Positions 37,747-46,755 of a stretch of 64,000 nucleotides of DNA are shown one piece after another. Both the position numbers and the translations under genes were made by a program. The notes below the pieces were generated by a model, which worked only from the letters and a program-made list of their open reading frames with translations, was not told where the DNA came from and ran no database searches. Position 1 is the stretch's first letter. Every line of letters starts with the position of its first letter. The stretch comes from Microvirga sp. VF16 (GTDB lineage Bacteria > Pseudomonadota > Alphaproteobacteria > Rhizobiales > Beijerinckiaceae). The DNA is taken from positions 124,001 to 188,000 of the forward strand of contig NZ_CP069356.1 of NCBI RefSeq assembly GCF_016864375.1. The letters are read 5' to 3'.

Positions 37747-38340
37747 ATGGCCCGCAATCCCATGACCCCCTCCCGCTCCGGCTTTGGTCTGCTGGCCGGT
37801 AGCGATCCCTTCCTCTCGCTTCACCGCGAGATGAATCGTCTCTTCGACGACGTTCTTCGCGGTCCTGGCCTGCCCACGGCTGGTGGTCAGGGCCAGAGCG
37901 TCGGCAGTGTCGTCAACGCCAGCATGAACGTGTCGGAGACGGACAAGGAAATCCGCATCACAGCGGAACTGCCGGGCGTGACCGAGCAGGACATCGACGT
38001 CAGCCTCGATGATGATGTGCTTACCATCCGCGGCGAGAAGAAGTTCGAGCGCACGGACGAGAAGGAGAACTTCCACTTCGTCGAGCGCTCCTACGGCACG
38101 TTCCAACGCTCGCTGCGGCTACCCTACCCGGTAGAACCTGAGCAGATTCAGGCCAGCTTCGAGAATGGAGTGCTCACCGTGACGGTGCCCAAGACCGGGC
38201 GACAGGAGCGCTCACGCCGCATCCAGGTTCAGGGTCGCGGTGCAGCCGGACAGGGCCCCTCCGGCGGCACCAGCCCTGAAGACGAGGATCGAGCAAAGGC
38301 CGGTATCTCGGACCAGTCGAGCGACACGAGATCCGGATGA
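37747..38340 (+). CDS. Small heat-shock protein (Hsp20/alpha-crystallin)
   Basis: 197 residues from MARNPMTPSRSG, with GAGGAGG upstream. The N-terminal arm (DPFLSLHREMNRLFDDVL) precedes the alpha-crystallin domain (about 55-160: ASMNVSETDKEIRITAELPGV, GEKKFE, NFHFVERSYGTFQRSLRLP). The signature FENGVLTVTVPK is present. The long acidic/Gly-rich tail is typical of rhizobial class A forms. A holdase for unfolded proteins; its place after the NepR-EcfG gene fits a stress regulon. Confidence 0.93.
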   Translation: MARNPMTPSRSGFGLLAGSDPFLSLHREMNRLFDDVLRGPGLPTAGGQGQSVGSVVNASMNVSETDKEIRITAELPGVTEQDIDVSLDDDVLTIRGEKKFERTDEKENFHFVERSYGTFQRSLRLPYPVEPEQIQASFENGVLTVTVPKTGRQERSRRIQVQGRGAAGQGPSGGTSPEDEDRAKAGISDQSSDTRSG

Positions 38341-38446
38341 GTCAGTCGCCCTTGCGCCATTCCCTGACGCACGGGCTACGTCCCGCGGCAGTTCCCTGAG
38401 CAGGAGAAGGTCGAGAGACCCAACGCCGTAGGCCTGCTGTTCACGG

Positions 38447-39064
38447 TTGACATATTCGGATCTTGGGACGACAGCGATTTTTCCCGGACGACATCTGATT
38501 GACATGCTGGCTCATCCCGGTGTGAGCGAGGCAGACAAAGAGCGGCTACGGGACCTGTTAGGAGCATCGGATCCCGTCACGCTATTTACTGGTATCCGCG
38601 TGGCCCAGGAAGAGCTTGGGAAACGGGTTGATCGTCGTGACCTGAACAGCACGCCTGAGGAACCGGTCGCCATTGACCTTCAGCGCTTTGCGGCGAGCCT
38701 GAAGACGGCCTGGCAGGCCGGCGAGACGCGACCGACGCATCGACGGCCGTATCGGCGTACCAAGCCATATCCGAAGCGGCCGAGCATGTTTGAGCCGTAT
38801 GAGGCCCAGATCAAGGCGTGGCTTGAGGCCGAGCCCGCGATCCCGGCGGCGACGGTGCTGCAGCGTCTCATGGATGCCGATCCGGCGCGCTTCCGGACGA
38901 GGAGCCTGCGGATGGTGCAAAGGCTCGTGAAGGTTTGGCGGGCTGACGTGATGGGGCGGATCATACTCGACGGGGACTGGATCAAGCGGGTGCACGCCTA
39001 TCCTTCAGCCGCGGAGGGCGAGATCGCCCGCTCCATCACAACGCCCGGTAACATTCTCCGGTGA
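38447..39064 (+). pseudogene. Transposase-like fragment
   Basis: 205 codons. The middle (PYRRTKPYPKRPSMFEPYE, then LQRLMDADPARFRTRSLRMVQRLVKVWR) resembles the helix-turn-helix half of integrase-type transposases of the IS21/IS481 kind. No DDE catalytic domain follows, so the gene is partial. The first 70 residues are unplaced. Assignment to a specific IS family is uncertain. Confidence 0.4.
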
Positions 39065-39243
39065 GGCAACAGGAGGGGTCAATTCTTCGGTTCGCTTGAC
39101 ACAATACACCGGCTCGACTGACGATGCCAGGATCAGCCGCGCAAAACAGGCTAATTTGTCGCCCGTGATGGATGAGGGCGTAGTCGAAGTCCTGATTGAG
39201 GGTTATCGTGACATTCCCGCAGTGGGCGGGCTTACGCTCCCTC

Positions 39244-40014
39244 TCAAAAGGGAATTGCCTGCCCGCCCCAGGCAAAGAACCGACCTGACTGTGCCGCAGT
39301 TGGACCATCCACGACAGCAAGAATCTTCTCGGCAGCAGAGATGGGCGAGAACACCTTCCTGTTCTCGCTCCCGCTCTGGAACGGACGGCTGAGAGCTGTG
39401 TCAACGGTTCCAGGGTGAAGAACGACACACACGGCTTCCGGCTTCTGACGATTGAGTTCGATTGCGAAGGTTCGCAGCAACTGGTTGAGGGCGGCCTTCG
39501 AAGCGCGATAGCCATACCAGCCTCCAAGATGGTTGTCCTCGATGCTGCCAACCCGCGCAGACAGGACCGCAAAGATGCTCTTGCCTGCTTTCGGCATAAG
39601 CGGCAGCAGATGCTTGGCCACAAGCGCCGGGCCAATGGCATTGATCCGGAAGCTCTGGGCAAGCTGCTACGGATCGAGAGCGCGATAAGTCTTCTCAGGC
39701 TGGAGCGTCGCGTCATGAAGGAGCCCTGTCGCCACCAGGATGAAGCGCAGCGGGGCGCCGTCAGCAAGCTGCTCGGCTGCCGCGGCGAAGCGTACCTCGT
39801 CCTCGATATCGATCCGACCCACCCGTACGCCGGCCAAGCTCCGATCGGCTCCGGAGCGGGATAATGCATGAACGGCCTCGAACTCTTCCGAGGCAAGAAG
39901 GCCTGTGACGGCGGATCCAATGCCGCCGGAAGCCCCGATAACAACTGCTTGAACCGGTCGTTCGAGACTGCGCAACCGTGAAGATGGCGAAGGTGGAAGC
40001 ATGGGATGCACCAA
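39244..40014 (-). pseudogene. SDR-family oxidoreductase interrupted by one in-frame TAG
   Basis: The 257-codon frame reads as a complete C-factor/CsgA-like short-chain dehydrogenase: VVIGASGGIGSAV Rossmann loop, GRIDIED, and WYGYRASKAALNQLLRTF with the catalytic Tyr and Lys. A single amber codon at 39667-39669 splits it after TYRALDP. The sequence continues in the same frame as QLAQSFRINAIGPALVAKHLLP, exactly as expected. It lies directly after a two-component system. Either a recent nonsense mutation, a sequencing error, or amber readthrough. Confidence 0.85.
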
Positions 40015-40031
40015 CCTGTTGCGCCAGCAGG

Positions 40032-40679
40032 TTAGGGTTGGATGATCTGCGCCCGGATCGCGTACCGGACCAGGTCAGGCAACGAACTGAGTTCCAGTTT
40101 GCGCATCGCGGCGGTGCGATGCGTCTCCACGGTCTTGACGCTGAGATCCAGAAGACGTGCAATCTGCTTGTTACTTCTGCCTTCGGCCAGAAGTTGAATG
40201 ACCTCGCGTTCGCGCGAAGTCAGTCGCTCGGCCACGGGACGAGCGGGCATCGCTGGTCCACCTTTAAGGAAGCCATCCAGAACTACTTCAGACACCCGCC
40301 CGGCAAAGAAGGGTCTTTTTTGCGACAGGCTTTCCACTGCCGGGATCAGCTGCCGGACCGCATCGGACTTGAGCAGGTAGCCGCGGGCGCCAGCTCCCAG
40401 CACCTCGCGGATCAGTTCCTCACTCTCGTGCATCGTGAAGATCAAAACCTCGGTTTCCGGCTGGCTTTGGCGAATGCGGCGGGTCGCTTCCAGGCCATTG
40501 AGTTCCGGCATGGACAGGTCGATGACCGCGACATGGGGCCGATGCTGCAAGGCGAGGTCGACGGCATCTCGTCCATTAGAGGCCTCGGCGCAGACCTGCC
40601 ACCCCACGTGCTGTTCCAGGAGATCCTTGAGCCCGCGCCGGACGATGTCATGGTCGTCAGCGAGAAGAATGCGTAGCAT
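40032..40679 (-). CDS. NarL/FixJ-family response regulator
   Basis: 215 residues. The receiver domain starts LRILLADDHDIVRRGL, has its phosphoacceptor Asp in VAVIDLSMPELNG (about 54) and Lys in YLLKSDAV (about 105). The C-terminal LuxR helix-turn-helix is LTSREREVIQLLAEGRSNKQIA (about 149-170). It is encoded 9 bp after its probable partner kinase. Targets unknown; the adjacent broken SDR gene might have been one. Confidence 0.93.
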   Translation of the reverse strand: MLRILLADDHDIVRRGLKDLLEQHVGWQVCAEASNGRDAVDLALQHRPHVAVIDLSMPELNGLEATRRIRQSQPETEVLIFTMHESEELIREVLGAGARGYLLKSDAVRQLIPAVESLSQKRPFFAGRVSEVVLDGFLKGGPAMPARPVAERLTSREREVIQLLAEGRSNKQIARLLDLSVKTVETHRTAAMRKLELSSLPDLVRYAIRAQIIQP

Positions 40680-40688
40680 GGTAAGTCC

Positions 40689-41975
40689 TCAGAGCTCACT
40701 GGAAGGCATCTTAGACAGATCGTTCGGCGGGCACCCATCCGCATAGCAGGAGCCGATGGTAAAGCTGGCGCTCACGCGAGTGCCCAAAGGGCTCGAATGG
40801 ATCTCAAGTTGGCCGCCGAGTTGCTCCAGACGCAAGCGCATCCCGGAGATCCCGACTCCTATCAACTGAGCATCATCTCCGTTCGCATGCGGGAGGGCTT
40901 TGAACCCAATGCCGCCATCGACGATGTCGAGTCGGACAATGTCATCCTTTCGGGACAGCGCGAGCCGCGCCTGCTTGCTGCCGGAGTGGCGGTGAACGTT
41001 CGACAGGGCCTCCTGGGCGACCCGGTAGAGGGCAGTTGCAATAGGCCGAGGCAATGGCTCACCGCTATTCTCGATACTGATATCGACCCGAATGCCGCTT
41101 CGCTCTGAAAACCCTCTCGCGAGCCAGCTCAAGGCCGCAGTGAGCCCAACATCATCGAGGAGCGGAGGGTGGAGCAGATAGGACAGCGTGCGGACCTCCT
41201 GAAGGCTCTGCTCAGCCAGTTCGAGAGTCTCCTTGAGAATGCGGTGGACAGGCTCACCCGCATCGCAGAGCTGGCCATGTAGGCGGGAGGCATTCAACGT
41301 GATGGCGAGAAGGTTCTGAGCCGTCGTGTCGTGCAGCTCGCGCGCAATAGCACGTCGCTCCTCGTCCTGCAGATGCATAAGACGGCCGCTCAATCGGGCC
41401 AGTTCCTGCTGCGTGCGTTTGACCTCGGTGATGTCTTCATGCGCGATCACGATCCGGCATATCTGCGCCTGATCTGGGCGGGTCACCCGGATCTGGAACC
41501 AGCGCGGTCCCTGCGGACTGCGGCAGGGATACTCCATCCGGAACTCAGAGCAGGCGCCTGCCATGATCTCCCGCAGCGCCTGCGCAGTCCTCGCAGCCTC
41601 CTTTGACAGGGGCGCAGCTCCCTCGCAGACGGCGAGGTAGTTGATGCCGACGCCATGGTTCTCATCGGCATAGCCAGAGGCGTGCGCAAAGGTGCGCCAG
41701 GCTCGGTTCACTGCGATGATCGTCCCTGTCTCGTCCAGCACGGCAATATGAGCCGATAGGGCGTCCAGGGTCGAACGCAGCAAAGCCTCCGCCTCGACGC
41801 CAGGCGCGATCAGGGTCGGCAGCCGGCGAGCGTGTAACGTCCCTGTCGTGCTGCGGCGCTTTCTGGCGGACTGATACTCCATCAATGAAACCCGGCTTGG
41901 TCTGGGACGGTCCATACGAGCCTTAAGCTTGGCTGCAGTTCGGCGGCGAGAAGCGATGTCGATCCTTGCTGTCAT
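40689..41975 (-). CDS. PAS-containing sensor histidine kinase (HisKA_3 type)
   Basis: About 428 residues, apparently cytoplasmic. A PAS domain (about 60-180, from LLRSTLDALSAHIAVLDETG to IVIAHEDITEVKRTQ) is followed by a HisKA_3 dimerisation motif (EERRAIARELHDTTAQNL, phospho-His about 213). The HATPase domain has ALYRVAQEALSNVHRHS, DGGIGF and GVGISGMRLRLEQLGG. It pairs with the NarL-type regulator just downstream. Several starts are possible (42002, 41975, 41915); 41975 has GGTGGG upstream. Signal unknown. Confidence 0.9.
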   Translation of the reverse strand: MTARIDIASRRRTAAKLKARMDRPRPSRVSLMEYQSARKRRSTTGTLHARRLPTLIAPGVEAEALLRSTLDALSAHIAVLDETGTIIAVNRAWRTFAHASGYADENHGVGINYLAVCEGAAPLSKEAARTAQALREIMAGACSEFRMEYPCRSPQGPRWFQIRVTRPDQAQICRIVIAHEDITEVKRTQQELARLSGRLMHLQDEERRAIARELHDTTAQNLLAITLNASRLHGQLCDAGEPVHRILKETLELAEQSLQEVRTLSYLLHPPLLDDVGLTAALSWLARGFSERSGIRVDISIENSGEPLPRPIATALYRVAQEALSNVHRHSGSKQARLALSRKDDIVRLDIVDGGIGFKALPHANGDDAQLIGVGISGMRLRLEQLGGQLEIHSSPLGTRVSASFTIGSCYADGCPPNDLSKMPSSEL

Positions 41976-42130
41976 TTCCCACCGGCACAAGGGAAAGTGC
42001 ACCGTCTACGGTGATTTTCCGGGTCTCCTCAGGAAAGTCCCGATGAATAATCGGTCGTGACCCGGGCATACCAATCAAGGCTGATGTTGGTGGACCTCAA
42101 GGGCACAACGATCAGGAAGAGGAGAGAGCA

Positions 42131-42610
42131 ATGACTGCGAAGTATAGCGTCTGCGCCGTGCTGGCCATGCTTGCCGTGGCATCTCCGGCTGCGGCAGCAG
42201 ACATCGTCGAAACGGCTGTGACGAACGGCAACTTCAAGACCCTCACGGCCGCGTTGCAAGCCGCCGACCTCGTTAGCACGCTCAAGGGCAAAGGGCCGTA
42301 CACGGTCTTTGCGCCTACTGACGAGGCCTTCAAGAAGCTCCCAGCCGGGACGGTGGAAAACCTCCTGAAGCCGGAAAACAAGGCTCAGCTTCAGAAGGTG
42401 CTGACCTATCATGTGGTCGCCGGGAATGTTAAATCTGGTGATCTCAAGGGCAAAACGACAAACGCTCAGACTGTCGAAGGCACCGCCGTGCGGATCGATG
42501 CCAGCGGCAACGCCGTCAAGGTCAATGATGCCACTGTCACGCAAGCTGACGTGAACGCATCGAACGGCGTCATTCACGTCATCGACCGCGTGATCATGCC
42601 GAGGTCCTGA
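42131..42610 (+). CDS. Secreted fasciclin (FAS1) domain protein
   Basis: 159 residues. The signal peptide runs to the AAAAD site (YSVCAVLAMLAVASPAAAAD). The FAS1 domain shows FKTLTAALQAADLVSTL, YTVFAPTDEAFKKLP and the YHVVAGNV H-box, ending DVNASNGVIHVIDRVIMP. AGGAAGAGGAGAGAGC precedes the ATG. FAS1 proteins mediate adhesion; in rhizobia secreted single-FAS1 proteins are common and often stress-induced. Single gene. Confidence 0.92.
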   Translation: MTAKYSVCAVLAMLAVASPAAAADIVETAVTNGNFKTLTAALQAADLVSTLKGKGPYTVFAPTDEAFKKLPAGTVENLLKPENKAQLQKVLTYHVVAGNVKSGDLKGKTTNAQTVEGTAVRIDASGNAVKVNDATVTQADVNASNGVIHVIDRVIMPRS

Positions 42611-42802
42611 GGCTTGCCGCTCTCACGGATGGCGGCGCACCGCTATTGGCGTTCTCGCGGCCCTATGATCCTGCGGCCATGATCGATCTCATGCATTCGT
42701 GACGTGCGGCGCTTGAATCAAGGCTGCTGTAGCGCCGCCGCGCCAGAGCCAAGGGCTCTCCGCCCTTAGGCGACTGCTACTCGCTGCTTAAGGAGTTTAG
42801 CA

Positions 42803-43573
42803 ATGTCTTATCATGATGACTTCGGATGGGACTACCGGCCCTTCGGGTCCTTCGGAAACGACAGGGTCACCGTCGACGCGGACGGCAGCGTTGTGTTCAC
42901 AGGCTTCGGCCGCGACACCGTTCGGGTGCGGGCCGACGATGTGACGGTCGATCTTGGCTTTGGCAAGGATGTTGTCCGGACGATTGGCGACGATGCCGTG
43001 GTGAATGGCGGCTTCGGCCGGGACCGCCTCCTGGGCGGCGAGGGCACTGACTCCCTGTGGGGGAATTTCGGCGATGACGTGATCCGCGCCGGCAAGGGCG
43101 CGGACTATGCACTCGGCAATCGAGGCAACGATCTGACCGATACGGGGGAGGGTCTTGGCATCCACTTTGGTGGAGTTGGGAACGATACCTTTTTCATCGG
43201 CCGGGAGATCGTCGGCAACAATGCGCAGGATACCGTGATCGCACTCGATTTCGGGAATGGTCATGACAGGCTCGATATTGCCCCGGAGATCGTCGCCAAT
43301 ATCGCAAGCATCGCGGAAGGAAAGGTCGACCTCGTGCCTGTGCTCGCCGCCTTTGAGGCGGAGGGGCTCGGTGTCCCCGAGGTGGGGCAGCGCCTGTCCC
43401 AGACGTTCCTGGGCGAACAGGCTTTCCGCGAGGTCGCCCGGTTCCTCTCGCAGTTCCCGCCGAACGAGCAGGGGCAGGTTCTGGTCGATGCGACCACCGT
43501 CACGACCAACGAGGGCGACACGATCATTGCTCTTGGCGTGATGAAGGATCAGCTTCTCGCCGCTGTCGCCTGA
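42803..43573 (+). CDS. RTX-type repeat protein, second copy
   Basis: 256 residues from MSYHDDFGWDYRPFG, preceded by AAGGAG. Residues about 20-120 are degenerate glycine/aspartate repeats (GFGRDTVRVRADDVTVDLGFGKDVV, GGEGTDSLWGNFGDDVIRAGKG) of the hemolysin beta-roll type. The C-terminal half has VIALDFGNGHDRLDI and ends in small hydrophobic residues, as type I-secreted proteins do. No signal peptide. It is not a close copy of the RTX gene at 30 kb. A perfect hairpin follows. Confidence 0.75.
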   Translation: MSYHDDFGWDYRPFGSFGNDRVTVDADGSVVFTGFGRDTVRVRADDVTVDLGFGKDVVRTIGDDAVVNGGFGRDRLLGGEGTDSLWGNFGDDVIRAGKGADYALGNRGNDLTDTGEGLGIHFGGVGNDTFFIGREIVGNNAQDTVIALDFGNGHDRLDIAPEIVANIASIAEGKVDLVPVLAAFEAEGLGVPEVGQRLSQTFLGEQAFREVARFLSQFPPNEQGQVLVDATTVTTNEGDTIIALGVMKDQLLAAVA

Positions 43574-43590
43574 GCCGATGCTTGCCTTTG

Positions 43591-43613
43591 GACGCGGGTT
43601 TCTCACCCGCGTC
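43591..43613 (+). terminator. Hairpin terminator after the second RTX gene
   Basis: Perfect 9-bp stem GACGCGGGT / ACCCGCGTC with a 5-nt loop, 18 bp after the stop codon, followed by TGTTC. Likely intrinsic terminator. Confidence 0.65.
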
Positions 43614-43702
43614 TGTTCAACCACGACAACGATCCGATCAGTACTGTGGCCACGGTCCCACCCTAAAAATCGGTTTCCCGTTGGCGGGGCAGATCCTCAT
43701 AA

Positions 43703-44036
43703 GGGGAGCGCGCAAGGTTTGTGCAATAAACCGCGTCAAACAGGACAAATTTGGAACAAGACCTCTCAGGCGCTGGGAGTTGCTGAGGTGTGACATCGGC
43801 TGAAGCAACCAGAAACTCCCAGGAGATCAAAGCCCTAGCCACGTTGTCCATCTCTCAGCTGATGATTAGTACCATCAAACAGCGGGCCTTCATCTGGCAT
43901 CCGGCTGCCGACCGCGTTGAGGAGCTACGCGAGGCGAGAGCACCTGCAAAACGGCGTCAAATTGGATGCTGTCGGACCAAGGTTCACGCTTCGTCCAAGT
44001 TACCGAGGTTTGTTGAACAGACCTTGCGCGCTCCCC
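43703..44036. mobile_element. 334-bp element with 30-bp inverted ends (MITE-like)
   Basis: The left end 43703-43732 and right end 44007-44036 are inverted copies matching at 27 of 30 positions; both start GGGGAGCGCGCAAGGT. No transposase is inside; the longest frame looks non-coding. An internal CTGGGAGTT / AACTCCCAG pair could fold. I infer a nonautonomous element. A related core occurs at 29431-29453. Confidence 0.7.
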
Positions 44037-44649
44037 CAGTAGCCAAGCCAGGCATTATGAGCTTGATCCGATCTATTTCAGACGAGAGCAGGACTAAGGG
44101 GAGGGGCCCGTTCCCTCCACCCAGGCCTTGCAGCCTGCCGCGCGGTCTGCTCGCCCGCGAAACCACGCTTGGTGGGCTGCCCGAAGCCACAGACGTGGCA
44201 CTGAACAGCGGCCGCGAAGCACCCATCATTCGGGGCGAAGCTCAGGACCGACGCTGCATCGCAGGAACACCGTGGACACAATCTCTGATCCATAGGGCTC
44301 TCCCTTTCCCGCCGATTGCAGCTGGTTGAGCGACGTTAACGCAAATAGCGCTGCGTCCGAGCCGGGGAGGCCGCGACAACATTGGGCGGCGCAAAACGAC
44401 AAGGGATCCGGGGTACGAACAAGGTGGCCCTGACATCACTCCCGGCCAGCCGCGTTTAACGACCTCATGCCCCCTCACAAGGAGGGGAGCTTGAGGAAGT
44501 GTGTTGGTTGTTTCGAACGGTGCCCGATGGAACGAGGTTCGTGTCAGACCGAACTGCGCCCGCCGCCACCATCCACCCCCTCGCAGATTTCAGCCTGCCG
44601 ATCGACGGCCGCACGAACCCTGATGCCCCTGGTTCCGGACGCGGCTTTC
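44037..44649. other. Noncoding stretch
   Basis: About 610 bp between the inverted-repeat element and the candidate sigma-EcfG promoter. Frames on both strands are Arg/Pro-rich and have no recognisable family or ribosome site. Nothing supported. Confidence 0.45.
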
Positions 44650-44674
44650 GGAACCAACGTAGATTACGCCCGTT
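44650..44674 (+). promoter_or_regulatory. Candidate EcfG (general stress) promoter
   Basis: GGAAC (44650-44654), 16 bp, CGTT (44671-44674) matches the GGAAC-N16/17-CGTT consensus of alphaproteobacterial EcfG sigma factors. It lies about 250 bp before the second CBS gene on the same strand. The long leader lowers confidence. Confidence 0.4.
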
Positions 44675-44923
44675 CGACCGGCATGATCCCGAATGAGCCT
44701 CTGCTGTGCATGACGACCGCCGGGTTAGAGGAGGTGGCGAGTCCTGCTGTCATCCCAATGTGGTGCTGGCGGCACAATCCGACGCAGTGCGGGTTCTCCC
44801 CACGGGTGGAGATAGGCCCGGCTCAGGGGCCGCATAGCGCTGGCCATGCAGGTCCCCGCCCACCGAGAGGCGCGAGGCCCACGAAGCGAGATCGTATCGG
44901 GGGCGCAGCATGAGGAGGAACTC

Positions 44924-45370
44924 ATGAAAATCAGTGAAGTCATGACACGTGATGTGCGGCTGATCGAGCCGACCCAGACCATCCGGGATGCGGCTCGGCT
45001 GATGGCCGAGCTGGATGCCGGCATCATGCCGGTGCGCGAAGGCGACCGCCTGGTCGGCATGATCACCGACCGTGATATCGCCATCCGGGCCGTCGCCCAG
45101 GGCCGAGGCCCTGACACCCCGATCCGTGAGGCGATGACGGACGAGGTCCTGTATTGCTTCGAGGACGATGACACTGTCAAGGTGGAGCGTAACATGGCCG
45201 ACATCAAGGTCCGCCGCCTGCCGGTGCTCAACCGTGACAAGCGCCTGGTTGGCATTGTGTCGCTGGGTGATCTGGCGATGAACGACAAGGCCGCGAAGGT
45301 TGGTACCGCGATGGCCGGCATCTCACAGCCGGGCGGCCTGCACAGCCAGACCGGCGGTTCCCGGCATTAG
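44924..45370 (+). CDS. CBS-domain protein, copy 2
   Basis: 148 residues, paralogue of the protein at 33491: same length, same opening KISEVMTRDVRLIEPTQTIRD except for small changes, same tail AGISQPGGLHSQTGGSRH. The CBS pair covers about 1-125. GAGGAGGAACTC precedes the ATG. Unlike copy 1 it stands alone. It may be driven by the GGAAC...CGTT promoter upstream. Confidence 0.9.
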   Translation: MKISEVMTRDVRLIEPTQTIRDAARLMAELDAGIMPVREGDRLVGMITDRDIAIRAVAQGRGPDTPIREAMTDEVLYCFEDDDTVKVERNMADIKVRRLPVLNRDKRLVGIVSLGDLAMNDKAAKVGTAMAGISQPGGLHSQTGGSRH

Positions 45371-45708
45371 GCCTTTGGCCTAGCGAGATCCAGAACAGCC
45401 TGACGCCGGGAAGAACAGCACAACGATAAAGGAGAGCATGAGGTCTTATGGGGCGGCGATGAAGCGCTTGAGGGCGGCCCCATTGGCGGGCAGGGAGACG
45501 TGTTGAAATGGCGAGCTCTCGAAACAGCCCCTGACTGAGTGCCCCACACTTCCTCACGCTCTCTCTCGCGCGCGTCCGATTTACTCTTTTACTCTTGGGT
45601 TACGCGCCACGGGTAACAGCAGACGAGACTGCAGCAGTGCACCCCAGTGCCGACCCACGGCGAACTCCTGGAACATGCGCCCGTCGTGGCCGTTTCGAGG
45701 CTCCCTCG
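45371..45708. other. Noncoding stretch
   Basis: About 340 bp between the CBS gene and a convergent lipoprotein gene. No gene or clear hairpin noted. Confidence 0.4.
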
Positions 45709-46059
45709 TTACTGGCATAAATATCCCCGCGCGCCATCGGACATGCACTTGGTGCCGTTCGGCAGTGTCACACCGCCCGTTCCGTCGGGCGCGACGTAGG
45801 CCCCGTTCGGCAGCCGGAAGCCGCCCGATCCGTCTCCCGCCGCCGTCGTGCCGTCGGGCAGGACGTAGCCGCCGGCCCCGTTGTAGACGATATGTTTCGC
45901 ATTGGTGGGCGCGGGGGCGATCGGCGGGGCCGGCACGGCAGCCGCGGCCCGGGTGTCGCCCACATTCGCGGGCGGTAAGGGCTGTGTCTGCTGCTGTTCT
46001 CCCGACGAGACGCACGCGGCGAGAGCCAGGCATATCGGCAGGGCGGGCGGCAGGCGCAT
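45709..46059 (-). CDS. Small lipoprotein with LPNG/PDGT repeats
   Basis: 116 residues from MRLPPALPICLALAAC after GGAGG. LALAAC is a lipobox, so the protein is probably lipid-anchored. After a Pro/Ala-rich linker it has four short repeats of about 12 residues: YVLPDGT, FRLPNGA, YVAPDGT, VTLPNGT. The end KCMSDGARGYLCQ has two Cys that may pair. Function unknown; repeats suggest a surface or cell-wall contact. Confidence 0.7.
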   Translation of the reverse strand: MRLPPALPICLALAACVSSGEQQQTQPLPPANVGDTRAAAAVPAPPIAPAPTNAKHIVYNGAGGYVLPDGTTAAGDGSGGFRLPNGAYVAPDGTGGVTLPNGTKCMSDGARGYLCQ

Positions 46060-46326
46060 CGGGTTCCTCCAATGGTGCGACCGAACGGCCAAACCTGACT
46101 ACCGGCACCGCAGGATCGCCGCCATTGCTCTCATGGGTGAGGCCAGCTGGAGTCAGGCAAGCGATGCTCCCTCTCCGAGATGACTGGGCATCGATCGTCG
46201 GTGACGATCAGCCATGGTCACAGTCACGGGATTATACTCCGTTTGTGAGTCGCCTTGACATCGTTTCCGGCCCTGCATGCGTTATGGTTGGGTGGAGTGC
46301 AGTGCACGGTTCTTGGTCAGCCTCCG

Positions 46327-46755
46327 ATGAGGATCGCCACGGTAATTTCAGTGCGCCTCGCGGCCTTCCTGACCGCCGGCGCGGGGCTGTTACCCGACGG
46401 TGCCGAAGCTGCGCGGCTTCATTGCACCACGCTGTCGCATGTCAGGTCCAATGCCGAGGGGAGAATTGAGGAGGCCGATCCGGCCGATCCGTTTGCCATG
46501 ACCTGGCAGAGCTTCGACTTCGACACCTCGACCCTGATCCTCACCAATGCGCTTCCCGATGACGCAACATACTCGCAGAAACTGCAGAAAGGCCTCCTCA
46601 GCACGAGCGAGTTCGTCGGCTTCTTCCGGATTGGCGCCTCGCCGATCGGGATGCTCCACGTCAGCCTGTCGAGCACGCCCATGACCTTCAGCCTCTACAG
46701 GATCCGAGACTTTCTGTCGGGTGTGTGCCGGTCGCTCGAAGAAGAACCAGAGTGA
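46327..46755 (+). CDS. Secreted hypothetical protein
   Basis: 142 residues from MRIATVISVRLAAFLTAG, with a signal peptide ending near DGAEA-ARLHC. The mature part is beta-rich (MTWQSFDFDTSTLILTN, FSLYRIRDFLSGVC) with two Cys. No family recognised. The ribosome site is weak, and a longer frame starts at 46255. Confidence 0.55.
   Translation: MRIATVISVRLAAFLTAGAGLLPDGAEAARLHCTTLSHVRSNAEGRIEEADPADPFAMTWQSFDFDTSTLILTNALPDDATYSQKLQKGLLSTSEFVGFFRIGASPIGMLHVSLSSTPMTFSLYRIRDFLSGVCRSLEEEPE

Noticed and set aside
38447..39064. Intact transposase gene
   Set aside because: No DDE catalytic domain is encoded in any frame downstream, so it is at most a fragment.
43790..44329. 179-codon plus-strand frame
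   Set aside because: It crosses the right end of the inverted-repeat element and has no recognisable domain.
44467..44913. 148-codon plus-strand frame before the CBS gene
   Set aside because: Cys/Pro/Arg-rich and covers the candidate promoter; no ribosome site.
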